A stretch of DNA of 64,000 nucleotides from Siderastrea siderea (Eukaryota; Cnidaria; Anthozoa; Scleractinia; Rhizangiidae). The notes below the pieces were generated by a model, which made no database searches, was not told the origin of the DNA, and was given only the letters and a program-made list of their open reading frames with translations. The first letter of the stretch is position 1, and each line of letters begins with the position of its first letter. This document shows positions 1-12,405 of this stretch, one piece after another. The DNA lies in the NCBI GenBank assembly GCA_964030785.1, contig OZ034971.1, forward strand, positions 39,264,804-39,328,803. Reading direction: 5' to 3'. The translations under genes were made by a program, and so were the position numbers.

Positions 1-126
1 TCAGCAGCTCAATGGGTGCACACCTCAGCACGGCTGAAGAGGGTGGCACCCATTGAGCCAGACTCCATCCTGAAACTTGTAAGAGTGAGCCCGTCAACGT
101 GGGGCGATTTTGACGTTTTTGTAAAG
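1..126 (+). CDS. possible partial exon of an upstream gene
   Basis: Frame 1 is open from the first base for 42 codons (begins SAAQWVHTSARLKR, ends WGDFDVFVK) and runs directly into a good splice donor, AAAG followed by gtatgt at 127. The first 126 bases are also less AT-rich than the sequence that follows. I do not recognise the peptide. It could equally be a fragment of a mobile element. Nothing downstream in the window looks like its next exon. Confidence 0.35.
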
Positions 127-1040
127 GTATGTCTAAATAAGTACTTTTAAAAATTTCATTACTAGTGTATAATAAGCTTGGAGATGGAGAACTTACTGAA
201 GTTGTGACCATCAGTAGGGTTGAGTATTTCGTGCAGTTAAGTCCCTTCACTCTGATAAAGAATTGTGGGGTGACTATAAATAATTACTAGGACCTCCAAA
301 AGGTGATCTTTAGTCAAATTCATAAACAAGGTGCATGAAAATGACATATAGGGGTGACAATAAGTCTCTATTAGGTACAGTATTTCCCTTATTTTCGTAT
401 TTATCATTTTACCTTTTATAGTCTACAGCTCCTGTTAAAAGCGTATATTTTTTTAATTACAGGAAAATTGAAGAAGAATCAAGAAAGAACCGAGAATAAA
501 TAATAAAGAAAAAATAAGAAGAAAAGAAAGAAAGTGTAAAATTTAAAATAAATAATTAAGAAAAAGGATGTGTGTGCCATTGTTGAAAAAGTACTTTAAT
601 AAAACGTGGGTAATTACACAATCTGTCTTTCGATACCGATTTCTAGGATAAAGGCGAAATTTGCAAAAGTAATTGTACAGATGAAACGTTTCTGATCTGT
701 GTACCCTCCAATTGTTTTATGTTGTATTCCTATTAATACAAAACGAAAGGAGTATGCTACACATTTATCTTAGTCGATTTTCAAAGCAATCAAACTTAAA
801 TTTCGTGCCTCCATCATTTCCTCTAGCTAGGGAATTCGTTTAAATACACGATTTCGAGATTTCTATGGCCGTTTGTTGAATAGGCATCGTCAAGAGCAAC
901 TATGGTGGCTGCTGAGCAAATTGCGATAGCTATGACGTTTTTATTGAACCCGCTGAGGTAATTTCACAATTATCCGAATTCTAGGATTAAGGCGCAATTT
1001 GAAAAAGTAATTGTATAGGGTTGGCAATTGAGCCTACAGG
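127..1040. other. AT-rich non-coding stretch with a short repeated motif
   Basis: No supportable gene. A segment around 640-690 (ttctaggataaaggcg and following bases) recurs at 979-1020 in slightly diverged form. It may therefore belong to the repeat family that forms the array starting near 1041. Confidence 0.4.
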
Positions 1041-3690
1041 CCCCTCTGAATACGCTTTTACAATTGGTATTGAAAAAAAATTAATTATAAAGAAAGCTTC
1101 ATATACCACGAACAATTTTATTCGAGAGAAACAGGGCCCTTATACGTTAATTGGTAGTAAAATGCTTCATCTGTTAAAAGTTCTTTTCCCGTAGACATCA
1201 TCTAGTCACACGTGCAGTACCTTGCAAAGACAGCTATTCTGATTTACTAGCAGCCATGTCGCGACGCAGTTTAGTGCAATTTCATATGGAATATTTACCT
1301 GACCCTTTGAAAATCTCCACAAACTCTTTCCTGTTTACGTGGAAGGCTTTCGTGTGCCGGAGTTAGTGGAATATCTTTTCAACCTTCTACCTTCCCCAAC
1401 TATCATCCTCAGAAATGCCTGGCTTAAAAAAATTATAAATCCAACGTATTTTTTGTTGTAAGCGAGAGATCATCTTGTAGATATATTGGAGCGTGGCCTT
1501 GGTTTTATCCACACTAAAATGTCAGGTAGGACATCGTTTCAAGCTTTAATTTTAGAAGCCATCGTGAAAGAAAACGTGTTTGTCTAACGGCCGCAAGCTA
1601 TTTTGTGTCGAAGAAACTGAGCAACCAATATTGATCGTAGTACCTAAGCACTGCAACACGTTGTGGATCAATCGAAGTTTCCTGTACACAAAAATTTCTT
1701 TTTGAAGGAAAAATTCTTTCTATGACATCTACCAAGGATGTTCAGGGCATGGTGCATTAGGTTTAATTTTTGACACCCCTAGCTCCACCACCGGAGTTTT
1801 TAGCTTTCGGTAAGCTTTAACGGGATGACTTTATGTGCGGAGTCAATACGCTTTCAATATAGGTATTGAAAAAAATATATATATTAAAAAACCTTACCAC
1901 GCAAAACGTTTTCCGAGAGAAATAATGCCCAAATATGTTAATTGGTAGTAAAACGCTACATCTGTTGAAAGTTGATTTCCCGTACAAAACATCTAGTCAC
2001 ACGTGCAGTACCTTGCAAAGACAGTTCTTGTGATTTACTAGCGGGCATAGTTCAATTTCATATGGAATATTTACCTGACCCTTTGAAAATCGCCACAAAC
2101 TTTTTCCTTTTTACGTGGAAGGCTTTCCTGTACCGGAGTTAGTCAAATATCTTTTTCAACCTTCTACCTTCCGTTACTACCATCCTTAAAAATGTCCAGC
2201 TTAAAAAATAATTGTAAATCGTACGTATTGTTGTTATAAGCTAGAGATAAACTCGTAGTTAAATTGGAGCGTATCCTTAGGTTTTATCCGCACTAAAATG
2301 TCAGGAAGGAACTCGTTTCAAGCTTTCGAAGCCATCGGAAAAGAAAACGTGTTTGTGTACAACATGGACGGCCGCAAGCTATTCTGTGTCGAAGAAGCTG
2401 AGCACCCAATATAGTTTGTAGTATCTAAACATTGCAAGAAGATGTGGATGCGTAACTATCAGAGTTTCCTGTATACAAAACTTTCCTTTTGAAGGGAAAA
2501 TTCTTTCTATGACATCTACCAGGGATGTTAAGGCCATGGTGAATTAGGTTTAGTTTTTGACACCCTTCCACCACCGAAGTTTTTAGCTTTCGGTAAGCTA
2601 TAACGGGAAGTCCTTATATGTGCATAGTGAATACGCTTTTACAATTGGTATTGAAAAAAATTAATTATAAAGAAAACCTCATATACCACGAACAATGTTA
2701 TTCGAAAGAAACAGGGCCCTTATACGTTAATTGGTAGTAAAATGCTTCATCTGTTAAAAGTCCTTTTCCCGTAGACATCATCTAGTCACACGTGCAGTAC
2801 CTTGCAAAGACAGCATTTCTGATTTACTAACAGCCATGTCACGACTGCAGTTTAGTGCAATTTCATGGAATGTTTACCTGGCCCTTTGAAATCTCCACAA
2901 ACTCTTTCTTGTCCACATGGAATGCTTTTATGTGCCGGGGTTAGTAGGATATCTTTTTCAACCTTATCTGTCTACCATTCCCTAAAATGTTCAGCTCTAA
3001 AATTTATAAATCCAACGTTTTTGTTGTTATAACACCCCTCTACCACCGGAGTTTTTAGCTTTCGGTAAGCTTCAACGGGAGGACTTTATGTCTAGAGTCA
3101 ATGCGCTTTGACGATTGGTATTGAAAAACAACAATAATAAAAAAAAATCATCATATACCACGAACAATGTTTTTCACTGAGAAACAAGGCCCGATTGCGG
3201 GGTTAGTAGAATATCTTTTTTAACCGACGGCAAGAAATTTCCGCGTCGAATCAACGTAGCGCCCAACATAAATTGTAGTATCGAAGCATTTTAAAACGTT
3301 ATAAATTCCATACTAACGAAGGTTCGTTAGCGAAACAAGTGTCCTTTTCAACGAAAACCTCTTTCTTTAACATCAGGTTTTGACACCCGTTTACCATCAG
3401 TGTTTTAGTGAGCTTTTTGCACGCTCTAACGGGAGCACCCAATACTCTTGAACAATGGCTATTAAAAAATTTATAATTCAAAAAAAAAAACTTTACATAC
3501 AGGAAGAAATGGTTTCCGAGAGGAACAAGATGCGAATATGTTAACTGGTGGTTAAACGCAGCATCTCTTGAACATTCCTTTAACAGGAGAACGGCCCGGC
3601 GATTTCTACGCGCCTTTAAATTATTTATAAATGAAACCTTCATACATTGGCATCGATAATGTTTCCGAAAAGAAGAAGGACCTAATATAT
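1041..3690. repeat. decayed tandem array of ~0.8 kb units
   Basis: A unit starting with a run like tacgcttttacaattggta begins near 1045, 1850, 2630 and 3105, with a weaker restart near 3445. The first two copies are about 800 and 780 bp and are collinear. They share blocks such as catctagtcacacgtgcag, gcaatttcatatggaatat and a segment ending in agcttcggtaagct-like sequence. The third lacks roughly 300 bp of its middle, and the fourth and fifth are shorter and more diverged. No long open frame is kept in common between copies, so I read this as a non-coding tandem repeat rather than a gene family. Confidence 0.7.
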
Positions 3691-5248
3691 TAATTAGTGG
3701 TAGTAGACAAAACTTAACTTAACTTAAGACCAATAGGAGGACCTTCAATCCTGGCCAATTAGTTAAGGGACACTTAGCTTTTCGTGAACAATTTGAAAAT
3801 AGGCGATAACATAACCCCCGAAAAGCATTTTACAAAGTTCTTTTCCCCGCTCCCCTTAAACAATGTTGAAGTACAGAAACTGTACAAGATATCCGAGATG
3901 TGTTGGACTCTTGACAGTCAACATTGTTTGGGGGGGGGGGGAGGGGGAGTAGATATTATTGGCGTGTTAATAAAAATATTAACATACGTTCTGGCCACGA
4001 TTGTTGTCGTTAACCTTTTACTATTTTAGTTCATATCATATCTAATAATATCATCATCACAGCTAGTAGTTAGTAATATTAATTTTATATATTAATTTAT
4101 TTGGATCTTAATTTTTAAGTTAACATTAGTCGTGGAATATCTGTAAACTAGCCGTGTGGCTAAGTATATTACCACGTTAAATGAAGTGTCCTATGTCCTA
4201 TGTGCTAATTGATACTGAGGAATTCCGTGGTAAACACTGCCTTTTTGAATTGGTACCAGAGTAACTAACAAAAGCGGCTTAAAAAAAGATTTAACTCACC
4301 ACAACAATTTTACATCATATGTAGTCTTATAGACTCGCATAGAATGACAGCAAAATGTTCAAAACTCAAGCGGAACCAGGTTCCGGTTTGCAAAGCTTTG
4401 AAACTGACCCTTTCATTTTTTTGCAGACAGTGTCGGGGTAGCGGGGGATTTCTTTCAAGACTAAGCTTACTTTTTAAAGGAAGAGGTTCTTTATAAATTG
4501 TCTAATTTTGGACAACTGCCATTTCATTAAATTGTTCATACAAAGTTGGGGCTAAATTACTGATTTTAAAAAATGGTTGCGAGCCGTCAGGGAAATTTAT
4601 TAGTTGAGAGCCCCACGAGTGGCTGTTATATACGATATAAATAGCCATCTCAGTAAGCTGTAAAGTAATCGGTGTAGGTTCAACTTGATCACTGCATCGT
4701 ATAAACGCGTTAGTTTAAAGTGAAACATGTTGCTGAGTACGACAACGGTGGAATGAACTTATACGAGCAAACTGGCGTTTGGAGCGCTATAAGTCAGGAG
4801 CGTAACCAGAATAGAAACCTCCGTAAAAACAGTTTGCGTTTGTCTGATGAATCCATACTGAGATGGCTAAGACGGCTACACATTCCCGTAATTCTGTTTG
4901 TAATTATATTACCTCAGCAAATTAAGAATTTCGTTTGGCTACGACCCTGCAGAGGTCAAAGTATCAGTTAACCGTCCCAATATCATTTTTCGATAAAAAT
5001 ATCGCGACTAATAGACAATTTTTAAAGGATATATCCAGGATGGTAGCGCGAGATTTATTTTAGCCTTTCAGGCACCATGGTGGTGCAGTGACACTTTTAC
5101 GCGTTAACTTTACCACGGCTACGAAATACTGCAAGGTCGCCCCTTAAAACCTAAATAAACAAACCAAAACCCCCCAAAACTTATATCTTTTCCTAAAATA
5201 AATGATAGAATAGTTCGGGAGTCTCAGAGAGTCGTTTATCGTTGATAT
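3691..5248. other. no gene recognised
   Basis: Non-coding as far as I can see. It contains a short G-run (about 3930-3948) and AT-rich sequence. The small open frames here have no recognisable features or splice context. Confidence 0.4.
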
Positions 5249-5557
5249 TGTAACGAGCGCTGGGTCGGTCGACGACCACAACAAATCCAGCTCTCAAATA
5301 GCCGTTTATTATTACACTCAGCGGCTCCTCTATAGTGCAAGATCAGCGCACCAAAAACCCCCGTTACAACGTGTAAACCCCTTTTATATCTAGTCTTGCG
5401 TGTATACTACGTTGGCTATTCGCGATATAACCGTCCTACATATCTACGTTAACTATTTGTAATCTTAACGGTTCCTTAGAGCTCGTGCACAACACTTCTA
5501 AAATAACGGTTCCTTGCAGCTCGCGCACAATAGTTCTAAAATAGCTGTTTCGTTACA
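5249..5557 (-). mobile_element. solo LTR of an LTR retrotransposon
   Basis: The 309-bp segment starts TGTAACGAGC and ends TTTCGTTACA, so it has TG...CA ends with matching 8-base inverted tips (TGTAACGA/TCGTTACA). It is flanked on both sides by ATAT (5245-5248 and 5558-5561), a 4-bp target-site duplication. Read on the minus strand it has a TATAAAAG box (5382-5389) followed by an AATAAA signal (5315-5320), in the order expected for an LTR. A 38-bp element is tandemly duplicated upstream of the TATA box (5467-5504 and 5505-5542). No internal gag/pol lies beside it, hence a solo LTR. The superfamily is not determinable; Gypsy-like is a guess. Confidence 0.72.
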
Positions 5558-7140
5558 ATATTATGGCGTGGTACAAACAGCCACATTTATGGCCCTCTAT
5601 TACACTTTTTACCATGGTATTGTACCATATTTTTGTACTGTTTCTTAAGGGGAGGAGCGGTGGCCGCTTGGCGTACAACTTCGAAACTCTTGACGTATCT
5701 TTGGCGTGGGACGTACACGGAATGCACCCTGGCTTCTGAGTTAAGCAGCTTAAATGTTTGCAAATGTTTGAGGATCTGAAGCAGGCAGACTGACGTCCTT
5801 TATTAAAGCTTGAGCTTAAATCTAGATACTTTTTTTCTACCAGGCTTGTGTACATTTTTGTCAACGTAACTAAGAGTGACAGAGGATTTGAGTCAGTGGT
5901 TTAAATGCTGAAAGGATTTCCTAAATTATGAAATGTCTGGGGTAAATGAAACGAGCTTACAGCTTGTGGACTGTTAGAGTAGTATAAGGCTTCATTTAAA
6001 AGAATGTTGCTCTTTAAGCATGTTTCAAATGCAGCATCATTCAGATAAGCTGGATTTGACCACTCATTTATGTTTTGTTGTAGGTATTGGCTGTATTCAA
6101 CACATTGTTCAGTGACTTCAGCTCAGAGGGAGACTCAAACAGCAAAGCAACACCAAGTCACCAATCCTGGTTCATCATAAGCTAAGTTGCTTAAACGTGG
6201 CGCTAAATTCTGTTGATGCCATTTTCTTTTGCATTATTTGACTCATAATTACAGAACACAATGTTCAAATGTAGATTTAAGACAACAAATAGTGACCAAG
6301 TCTTTCAATGCAATCTAATCGTTGAAAAAAGTGAGCGATTAAAACTGGGACCAAAAATTGATCAGCATATTTTCATTGCTCCATGCAAATAGATATATTA
6401 GCTCAAAAGCTTATAGCTCTGTATTTCCATAACACATTTATAAACATATATGTTTATGGTGTCAGCTTGTAATCTACCAATATTGCAATTTCCTTGTTGT
6501 TTTATTCAGTTGAACCGGATTACTGATTGCATTGGTTTGCTGGACAATGTAAAACCTTGTTTTAACTGAATGGAATTTAAATTTTAGGGGGTATTTTTGT
6601 CTAAATTCTAATACTCTTCGTTTTTGTCTATTATACATTGTATGTTTAGTCAGATGGGGACAAACATTCAACACACTTTTCATAGCTGTCTAGAAATTAA
6701 AACTACCGGTACTTCTTGTTTTAGAAGGTCATGAAAAGAGCAAATACATGTATGTCAGAAAAATAAGTCAAACCATTTTTTTTAATTTATTATTTTTTCT
6801 TCTTGGGCACTATTCCTTTCTGAACAAAATTCTATTTATTATATTGTATTATACATTGTATATAACCATTAACGAGAAGATGCTGTTATAAAATTATTGT
6901 AAATAATGGAACTGAATGAAAAACTTTCAATGTATGATGTGCAACAATGTATAATAAATCATTGTATTAAATGTTATTCTGATAGTATTTTTGAAATGGC
7001 ATTCAATTTTACTAATAGTAATGTCTGGGCAATTTGCCTGGCAACAAACGAACCTGCCAGTAATTAATTTCCTGGTTACTTTTATTATTTTGTCTGAGTA
7101 CTGACAAGTTTAATTCAGCTGATTTTGGCAGCCACAGTTG
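5558..7140. other. AT-rich non-coding stretch
   Basis: No gene recognised on either strand. The short open frames lack homology that I can name and lack splice or promoter context. Confidence 0.4.
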
Positions 7141-7149
7141 TCTTACTTT

Positions 7150-7480
7150 TGTCACTGGCCAGGCTGGCCTTGGTGTTTAATGCACGGCCAGTCTCGCCTG
7201 TGACCTGGCTCAACAAGGTTTTCAAGCCCAGCTTTGGCCCCGGTCTGCCACGGCCAGGCCAGGCCGGGCTCACCGCCGCCTGACCACAGCTTCCCTGGTT
7301 TTTTATCCCTTGGCCAGCCCGGCCGAAGCCTGGCCTGTGGCCAAGCTCACCTCGGCTTTCAGGCCAGGCTTTGGCCCCGGTCTACCCCGGTCTGGCCAGG
7401 CTCCTGATACAACCACCCCCGTAAATATTACTTGGCCAGTGGGAATGCAATATGCCTTAGTGCCAGGCTTCTGTTGCATG
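7150..7480. repeat. GC-rich GGCCAGG low-complexity tract
   Basis: Many irregular copies of ggccagg/cctggcc and ggccaag occur in a stretch far richer in GC than its surroundings. A similar tract occurs at 53,225-53,465. The open frames here are by-products of the repeat. Confidence 0.55.
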
Positions 7481-7897
7481 CAACATCCAATATGGCAGCC
7501 AACATGATGATCGGAGGACGAACGCAAACAAGGTATGTGTGGATTTAAATAAATCCCTGCTTTCAACTCATTGTTTCACTCATCTTGCAGTCGTAAGTTT
7601 TGAAATAGTTTCTGACTGGAAAGTATCATTTTTCAAGATGACACTTTCAGACAGACTTGAAAGACTACTGAGGCTAATTTCACTTGCTCGCTGGGCAACC
7701 AAACTTTATTTTCACTTGCCCAAAAACAAAATTTACTTGCCCTAGGCATCGAACTTGGGTTTTTTCCTGCCCTGGAATCTATTGCCTGTGTATGAAGTAC
7801 CTCCCTACAGTCTCTTTTCATTACTAAGACATGCAGATGGTTCTAAATTTAGAGTTTGCAGACTAGATGACAGATGACATCCCAAAGTGTTTTACCT
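7481..7897. other. no gene recognised
   Basis: Unassigned sequence between the GC-rich tract and the MITE. The last ~25 bases (around gtgttttacctaggggg) resemble sequence that flanks the homologous region of the PPIG-like last exon near 36,925-36,945. The duplicate described below may therefore extend slightly to this side. Confidence 0.3.
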
Positions 7898-8286
7898 AGG
7901 GGGCTCCCCCCGGGGGGGGACTCCCATATGAAAGTGACGGGCATGCTCATCGTCTCGCTTAGGGGTATAAATTGCAGATTTTGCTCTCGCTTTCGGTTCA
8001 CAGGACGGAAATCCAATATTTTTACCTGTACAGGTATCGCTTAGGGTTGTGCGTAAAGAAATATCTATATGAAAAAACCAAACGCCGTCAATCTTTAGCG
8101 TCAATCTTTAGGGCAATTAAAAATCACTGTACCTTTGATTTGGTTGTCTGTTTTGGCGTGGTCTCGTTTAGGTTTCAAATAACGCCTGAGCCACGCCCAG
8201 ATTGGTCTCCTTTAGGGGTTTAATTCTAATTTTCCGACGAGCATCCCCGTCAGTTTCATATGGGAGTTCCCCCCCCGGGGCTCCCC
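7898..8286. mobile_element. MITE with G/C-run tips (~390 bp)
   Basis: The left tip (gggggctccccccggggg, then actcccatatgaaa) is matched in inverted orientation by the right tip (tttcatatgggagt, then ccccccccggggctccc). This gives terminal inverted repeats of about 45 bp that include gacgggcatgctc-like sequence. There is no coding capacity, and no clean target-site duplication was seen. The right edge abuts the PPIG-like duplicate at 8286, so the element probably inserted into or beside that fragment. Confidence 0.6.
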
Positions 8287-8930
8287 TGACGTTTCACCCC
8301 ACCCTGCTTCTCAAGGGCTGCATGCTGTTCATTTTGTTCGCTATCAGAGCTATCACTTTTAGTATTCACTGCTATCACTGTTAGTATTCTGTTGATCGTC
8401 TTCGTGTTTCTGTGAACCCTGGGTTTTCAAATCTTTTCGTCGTCCATCATATTCTTTGTTGGCATCCCTTTCAGGAGATCTGGATGATCTATGGCCTTCT
8501 TCACGCTCGTAATCACGAGTAGCATTCCTACTATTCCTTTAAGTCCGTTTATCTCCATTTGAATGTAACTTTGCTTTAGTCTCACTGTGTCATCTTCTTC
8601 TTCAAAATGACTTCGCTTTATCTCTCGGTGTAAAGTATTTTTACCTTCTTCTTGATCTTCGCTATCACTGCTACTGCTAGTCTGTCATCTTCTTTGTACG
8701 TTTCTTCTGTTTTTATCAATACTATGATCACCTGCAAGCTTAACTTGTTCAAGGTTTGTATCATTTGCTCTAAGCTTTTGGTTATCTCCACTGTCACTAG
8801 AGGAAGCATTTCTACCTTTTTCACTTTTTCTTTTAACGAAGCGCTGTTTAGTATTGGGTGGCGATTTATACTCGCTCTCCTCACTTCTGCTTCTTTTCTT
8901 TCTCCATTTTGTTTGAGCTGTTGTCTTACT
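8286..8930 (-). pseudogene. duplicated fragment of PPIG-like last exon
   Basis: The nucleotide sequence is collinear with 36,946-37,560, inside the RS-repeat last exon of the PPIG/NKTR-like gene. It shares long near-identical blocks (for example ctgacgtttcaccccaccct and ctatcactgctactgctag) but has indels and substitutions. These break the reading frame used in the intact copy, so the only long open frame here is an out-of-frame one. No conserved cyclophilin exon is nearby. It is a non-processed-looking partial duplicate: it covers less than half of one exon and shows no poly(A) tail. The leftmost part is bounded by a MITE. I judge it non-functional. Confidence 0.75.
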
Positions 8931-9937
8931 CTCAGATTCAGGAATTGAGTCATCCTGTTGTCGTTTAAATATATTTTGTGACGATTCCTCGTCTCCCTTA
9001 CCATTTTACTCTTAAGATTTTTAAATCTTCAGAGTAGGACTGTTAAAACCGTTAATGTCAATCATTGCACACGTGCGCAATCGTTCTAAGTCAAAACTTA
9101 GTTTACGGCCGGCAAGTCTTAAACAGCAGCGAAGTTTATAGAGCATTAAAAGACTATGTAACCTTGAAAGGGGGACTCTTGAGTTGGGCACTAACAAAGT
9201 GTCGTGCAGTATTTGTGGTAGCACGGTCTCTTGTATAAATATCAAGCAGTATCACCCTCTCTTTCCTCCTCACCTCCTACCATCCCACCCCACCCCACCC
9301 TGGTGTTATTTCCCACTTTGTCCTAGCGGCGCGTTTGAATTGACTCTGGTATGAACTAAGAATATGATTAACATGTTTAAGAAACCATAAAGTACCTTGA
9401 AAACATTCACATCATACTTTAATCTTGGTTAATGTTATGATCGAAGGATTATAGATTATTTTAAACCGCTAAAACGGTTAACTCAAATGTACTGCTTTTC
9501 TAATGCAAATCGGCAAGATAAATACGAGCGCTTTTTCAACAACCTGTGATCAAACGCAATTTTAGCAGGGCTCTTCATATATTTATTTTTCTCACAAGTA
9601 AAAGAAAATCAAAGGGCCGTAATGAAATACTGACCGATCGAAGTTTCCAGTTGAGCGGTAGACACGGTAGCTGATGCGGCTGGTAGCGTTTAATTCGGGG
9701 ATTCCCCTTATGCCCTCAGATGACGTAGAACAATAACAATATTGTTATTGTTATCCGCTTTTCTGAGAAAGTCTATTTTTATTACGTCCAACATAATGGT
9801 GTAAAAAAATTAACGTAGAAGGGGCTGTCTCAGGATTATGCACTATTTTCCAACCAAAACCTGTCATGTTTTGGTTGCTGCTTAACTCTGTTTTGCGACT
9901 GTGGTTTTCAGTTTGGCGCTCTTAGAGTAGAATCGAA
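8931..9937. other. no gene; diverged dispersed repeat at ~9640-9740
   Basis: Mostly unassigned. The segment around 9640-9735 (agttgagcggtagacac, then ggcggctggtagcgttt-like, then attcggggattccccttatg) reappears at about 22,935-23,020 with several differences, so it is a dispersed repeat of unknown type. A perfect small palindrome, aacaataacaatattgttattgtt, is located near 9730-9755 (its halves are twelve bases). Confidence 0.4.
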
Positions 9938-10075
9938 TAGAATAGAAACTTTATTAACGTGTCTAAAGACGTTCTAAAGTGTCTAGCAGGGGAAAATCCC
10001 CCTGCTGATAGAGGACACCTAACTAACAGTTAAAGGTAACTATAAGATAACTAATCTCTAACATTGTAAGAACTG
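9938..10075 (-). mobile_element. LINE 3' tail (untranslated remnant)
   Basis: Read on the minus strand, this piece ends in gacacgttaataaagttt. That is the same tail as the plus-strand piece ending gacacattaataaagttt at ~14,195-14,215, and both carry gggattttccc a short way upstream. Two copies in opposite orientation with a shared 3' end and ragged 5' ends suggest 5'-truncated LINE insertions. No reverse-transcriptase sequence remains, so the family is unknown. Confidence 0.4.
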
Positions 10076-12405
10076 AATTATTAAGTAATAACTAATGAGA
10101 CCGTGATTAGGTTTCTTAGAATTTTATGAAACGAAGGGCTTGGCTTATCATAGCGCTCTTGCGTGGAATATTTCGAGTCACTGATTTATACTTACACATA
10201 TTTCTAAGGTCAGTTGTGGTTTATTGGAATGGTAGGGTGGTAGCTCAATTCCGCTGCAGAAAAGTTTGAGTTTTTGTTAAAAGCTATACGAGCTCGTAAG
10301 TAGGATGGAAAATGGCTTCAGAAAAATGTTTCTACGCGGGCCTATCGTATTTCCCGACAGGATAGATAGGATTCAAGAGGCCAACTGATTTTGGATTTGG
10401 TTTGAAACTGGTTACTGATGGGATGGTTGGTTGGTTGGTACATGACGTTGTTGTCACCATACGCTTCTATTGCCGCCCTAACCCTGACCGCAGACAGCAT
10501 ACCTCCCCAACACAGTGGGAACAGTAACGAAAAGAAGGGGTCACGTCTTGCTTGGGATGGAGCTTGGTGCTATTAAATAACCCTAAAATAGGGAGACTAT
10601 GTCCTCCTTGCCCCCTTTTCCCTTCCTCCATCTCCCTGATTTACTGATCTCATGTAAAAAGTAATACAGAAACAAATCAACTCCACACTACGGTTGAACC
10701 GACGTTCCGTTGTCAAAAAATATTTTACATGCAAGTGACCAGTCGATGATCGACCGCCGGCCGGTAATTTGTATTTCAATTTTGATTTTTCCCTTTTTTT
10801 TTTTCGGGGTGGGTTGGGGTGGTCAGTATTGGTTGCATGGACGGATCTGTGAGGTGGTTCGTGGACCCGTCCCCTAGAGTGGTCCATGGAGCGGGGTCAG
10901 CGTTTTCTGGTCACCTTTACTGACTCCAAGATCGGGTCAGATGGTTGAAAACAACAAGAACGACAAGGGATAACAGTTTTCTTGACCGGAATAATCTGTT
11001 TTTGTCCAACGGAATAATTTTTTTTTTCACGACTAGAATAATGGAATAACGGAAATTTTAGAGCAGTGTTAAACAATAAAAATACAAATAACAGGAAATT
11101 CACACTTTTATTCATTTTATTGTATGGTATATAGGGAAATTTAGTTTGGTGTTAGAAAGTTACAAGGAAATACCAATTGTCAGTTAATAATCTTATGGAA
11201 ATATTTTATTGTTATCGGATTCAACTTGTATTTTTGGTTTGGGTTATATTTATGGTTTTTATTTCAAGTGCGCATAACCATGTAGCGATTATCTGGTGCT
11301 CAGTGGTTTTCGCGGGAAATACCTACGCCACTGAGCACCCGCTTACACCTGTTTTCTGTACCACCTTTACATTTGTTCATTGCTAAATCGACTTTCTTTT
11401 TACCTAGATCACCTCTAAAATTCTTTCCCTTCAGTGAGTTTTTACGCCTCCGAAAACGGCTCTCCCCTCTACCTAATTAGCTATGCACCTCCTCATCCAG
11501 TGGAATTTCACACTTTGGGTTCTTTAATGAGATAAGTTATCCATGTTGTAATTAGATTAGATAATTTCCGTTCTTTTGAGCTTGTAACAGTGAGACTTTA
11601 AAAAGTTAGAGTTGAGTTGTAATTTGCACTGTGACTGTACAGAGCTGTGAACAAGAGTATTGAACGATCAGAGAACGGGACCGTCCTCCTTGCAGTTATG
11701 TCCTTATAAGCAAAATAATTGCTTAACAGCAGGAATAATGGAATAATGAACTCTTCATTATTCCTCTTCAGCCCTCAAAGAACGAAATGATTCTGATCCC
11801 AGACACCCAATTCCAGCTCATTAGTGGTCCAATAGATTTCGATTTTTTTTTCGTCTAAAATTTAAGTCCGCCAATAAAAATTCTCGATGTTGTTTTGAAG
11901 GGAGACCGGCGATTGCCGAAAACGTGGAAAACATATGCAAGAGAAAAGTTATCAGTGAGGTTTGTGAAGGATCACGCGAATGGATGGGGAAGCGAACAAG
12001 ACTGCCGTTTGTTGATTTTAAAAGTATCTTACGATAAGCTTCTGGGTTCTATTTTTCATTACTGCCATTCGGGTTGTAGCCGGTCTTGTTATTGATGTTA
12101 CTGAGGAGCATCAAAAACTCGTTAAAAACGCATGGCTTAAATGCGACAAAGTATTGATAGCCGAAGAACAAGCTGTATTAGAAGCATTTAGAACACATTG
12201 TCGTTTAGGATTTTTGCCAGGAAGTAATCTAGTAATTGTTTTATTTTTCTTTCCTGATTAAAATTCAGACAGTATTAAGTGCATGCTCATTTGTCTCAAA
12301 GTTTGCCAACGCTCCTAATAACGCCTTCGAAGCAATGGATAGTCCAACAAAAAAAAAAAGATTAAAAAAACGTACACGCAAACGTAGCTTTGAAAAATGT
12401 TTCGG
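10076..12405. other. no gene recognised
   Basis: About 2.3 kb of AT-rich sequence with short homopolymer runs (for example near 10,795-10,805). No exon-like open frame with splice signals, RNA gene or element end could be supported. Confidence 0.35.

Noticed and set aside
3784..4029. Small open frame with a hydrophobic C-terminus
   Set aside because: It has no ATG start and runs through a poly-G tract that supplies its glycines; no splice or family support.
8618..9004. Minus-strand 128-codon open frame as a gene
   Set aside because: It corresponds to an out-of-frame reading of the RS exon sequence, and the matching frame in the duplicate is broken.
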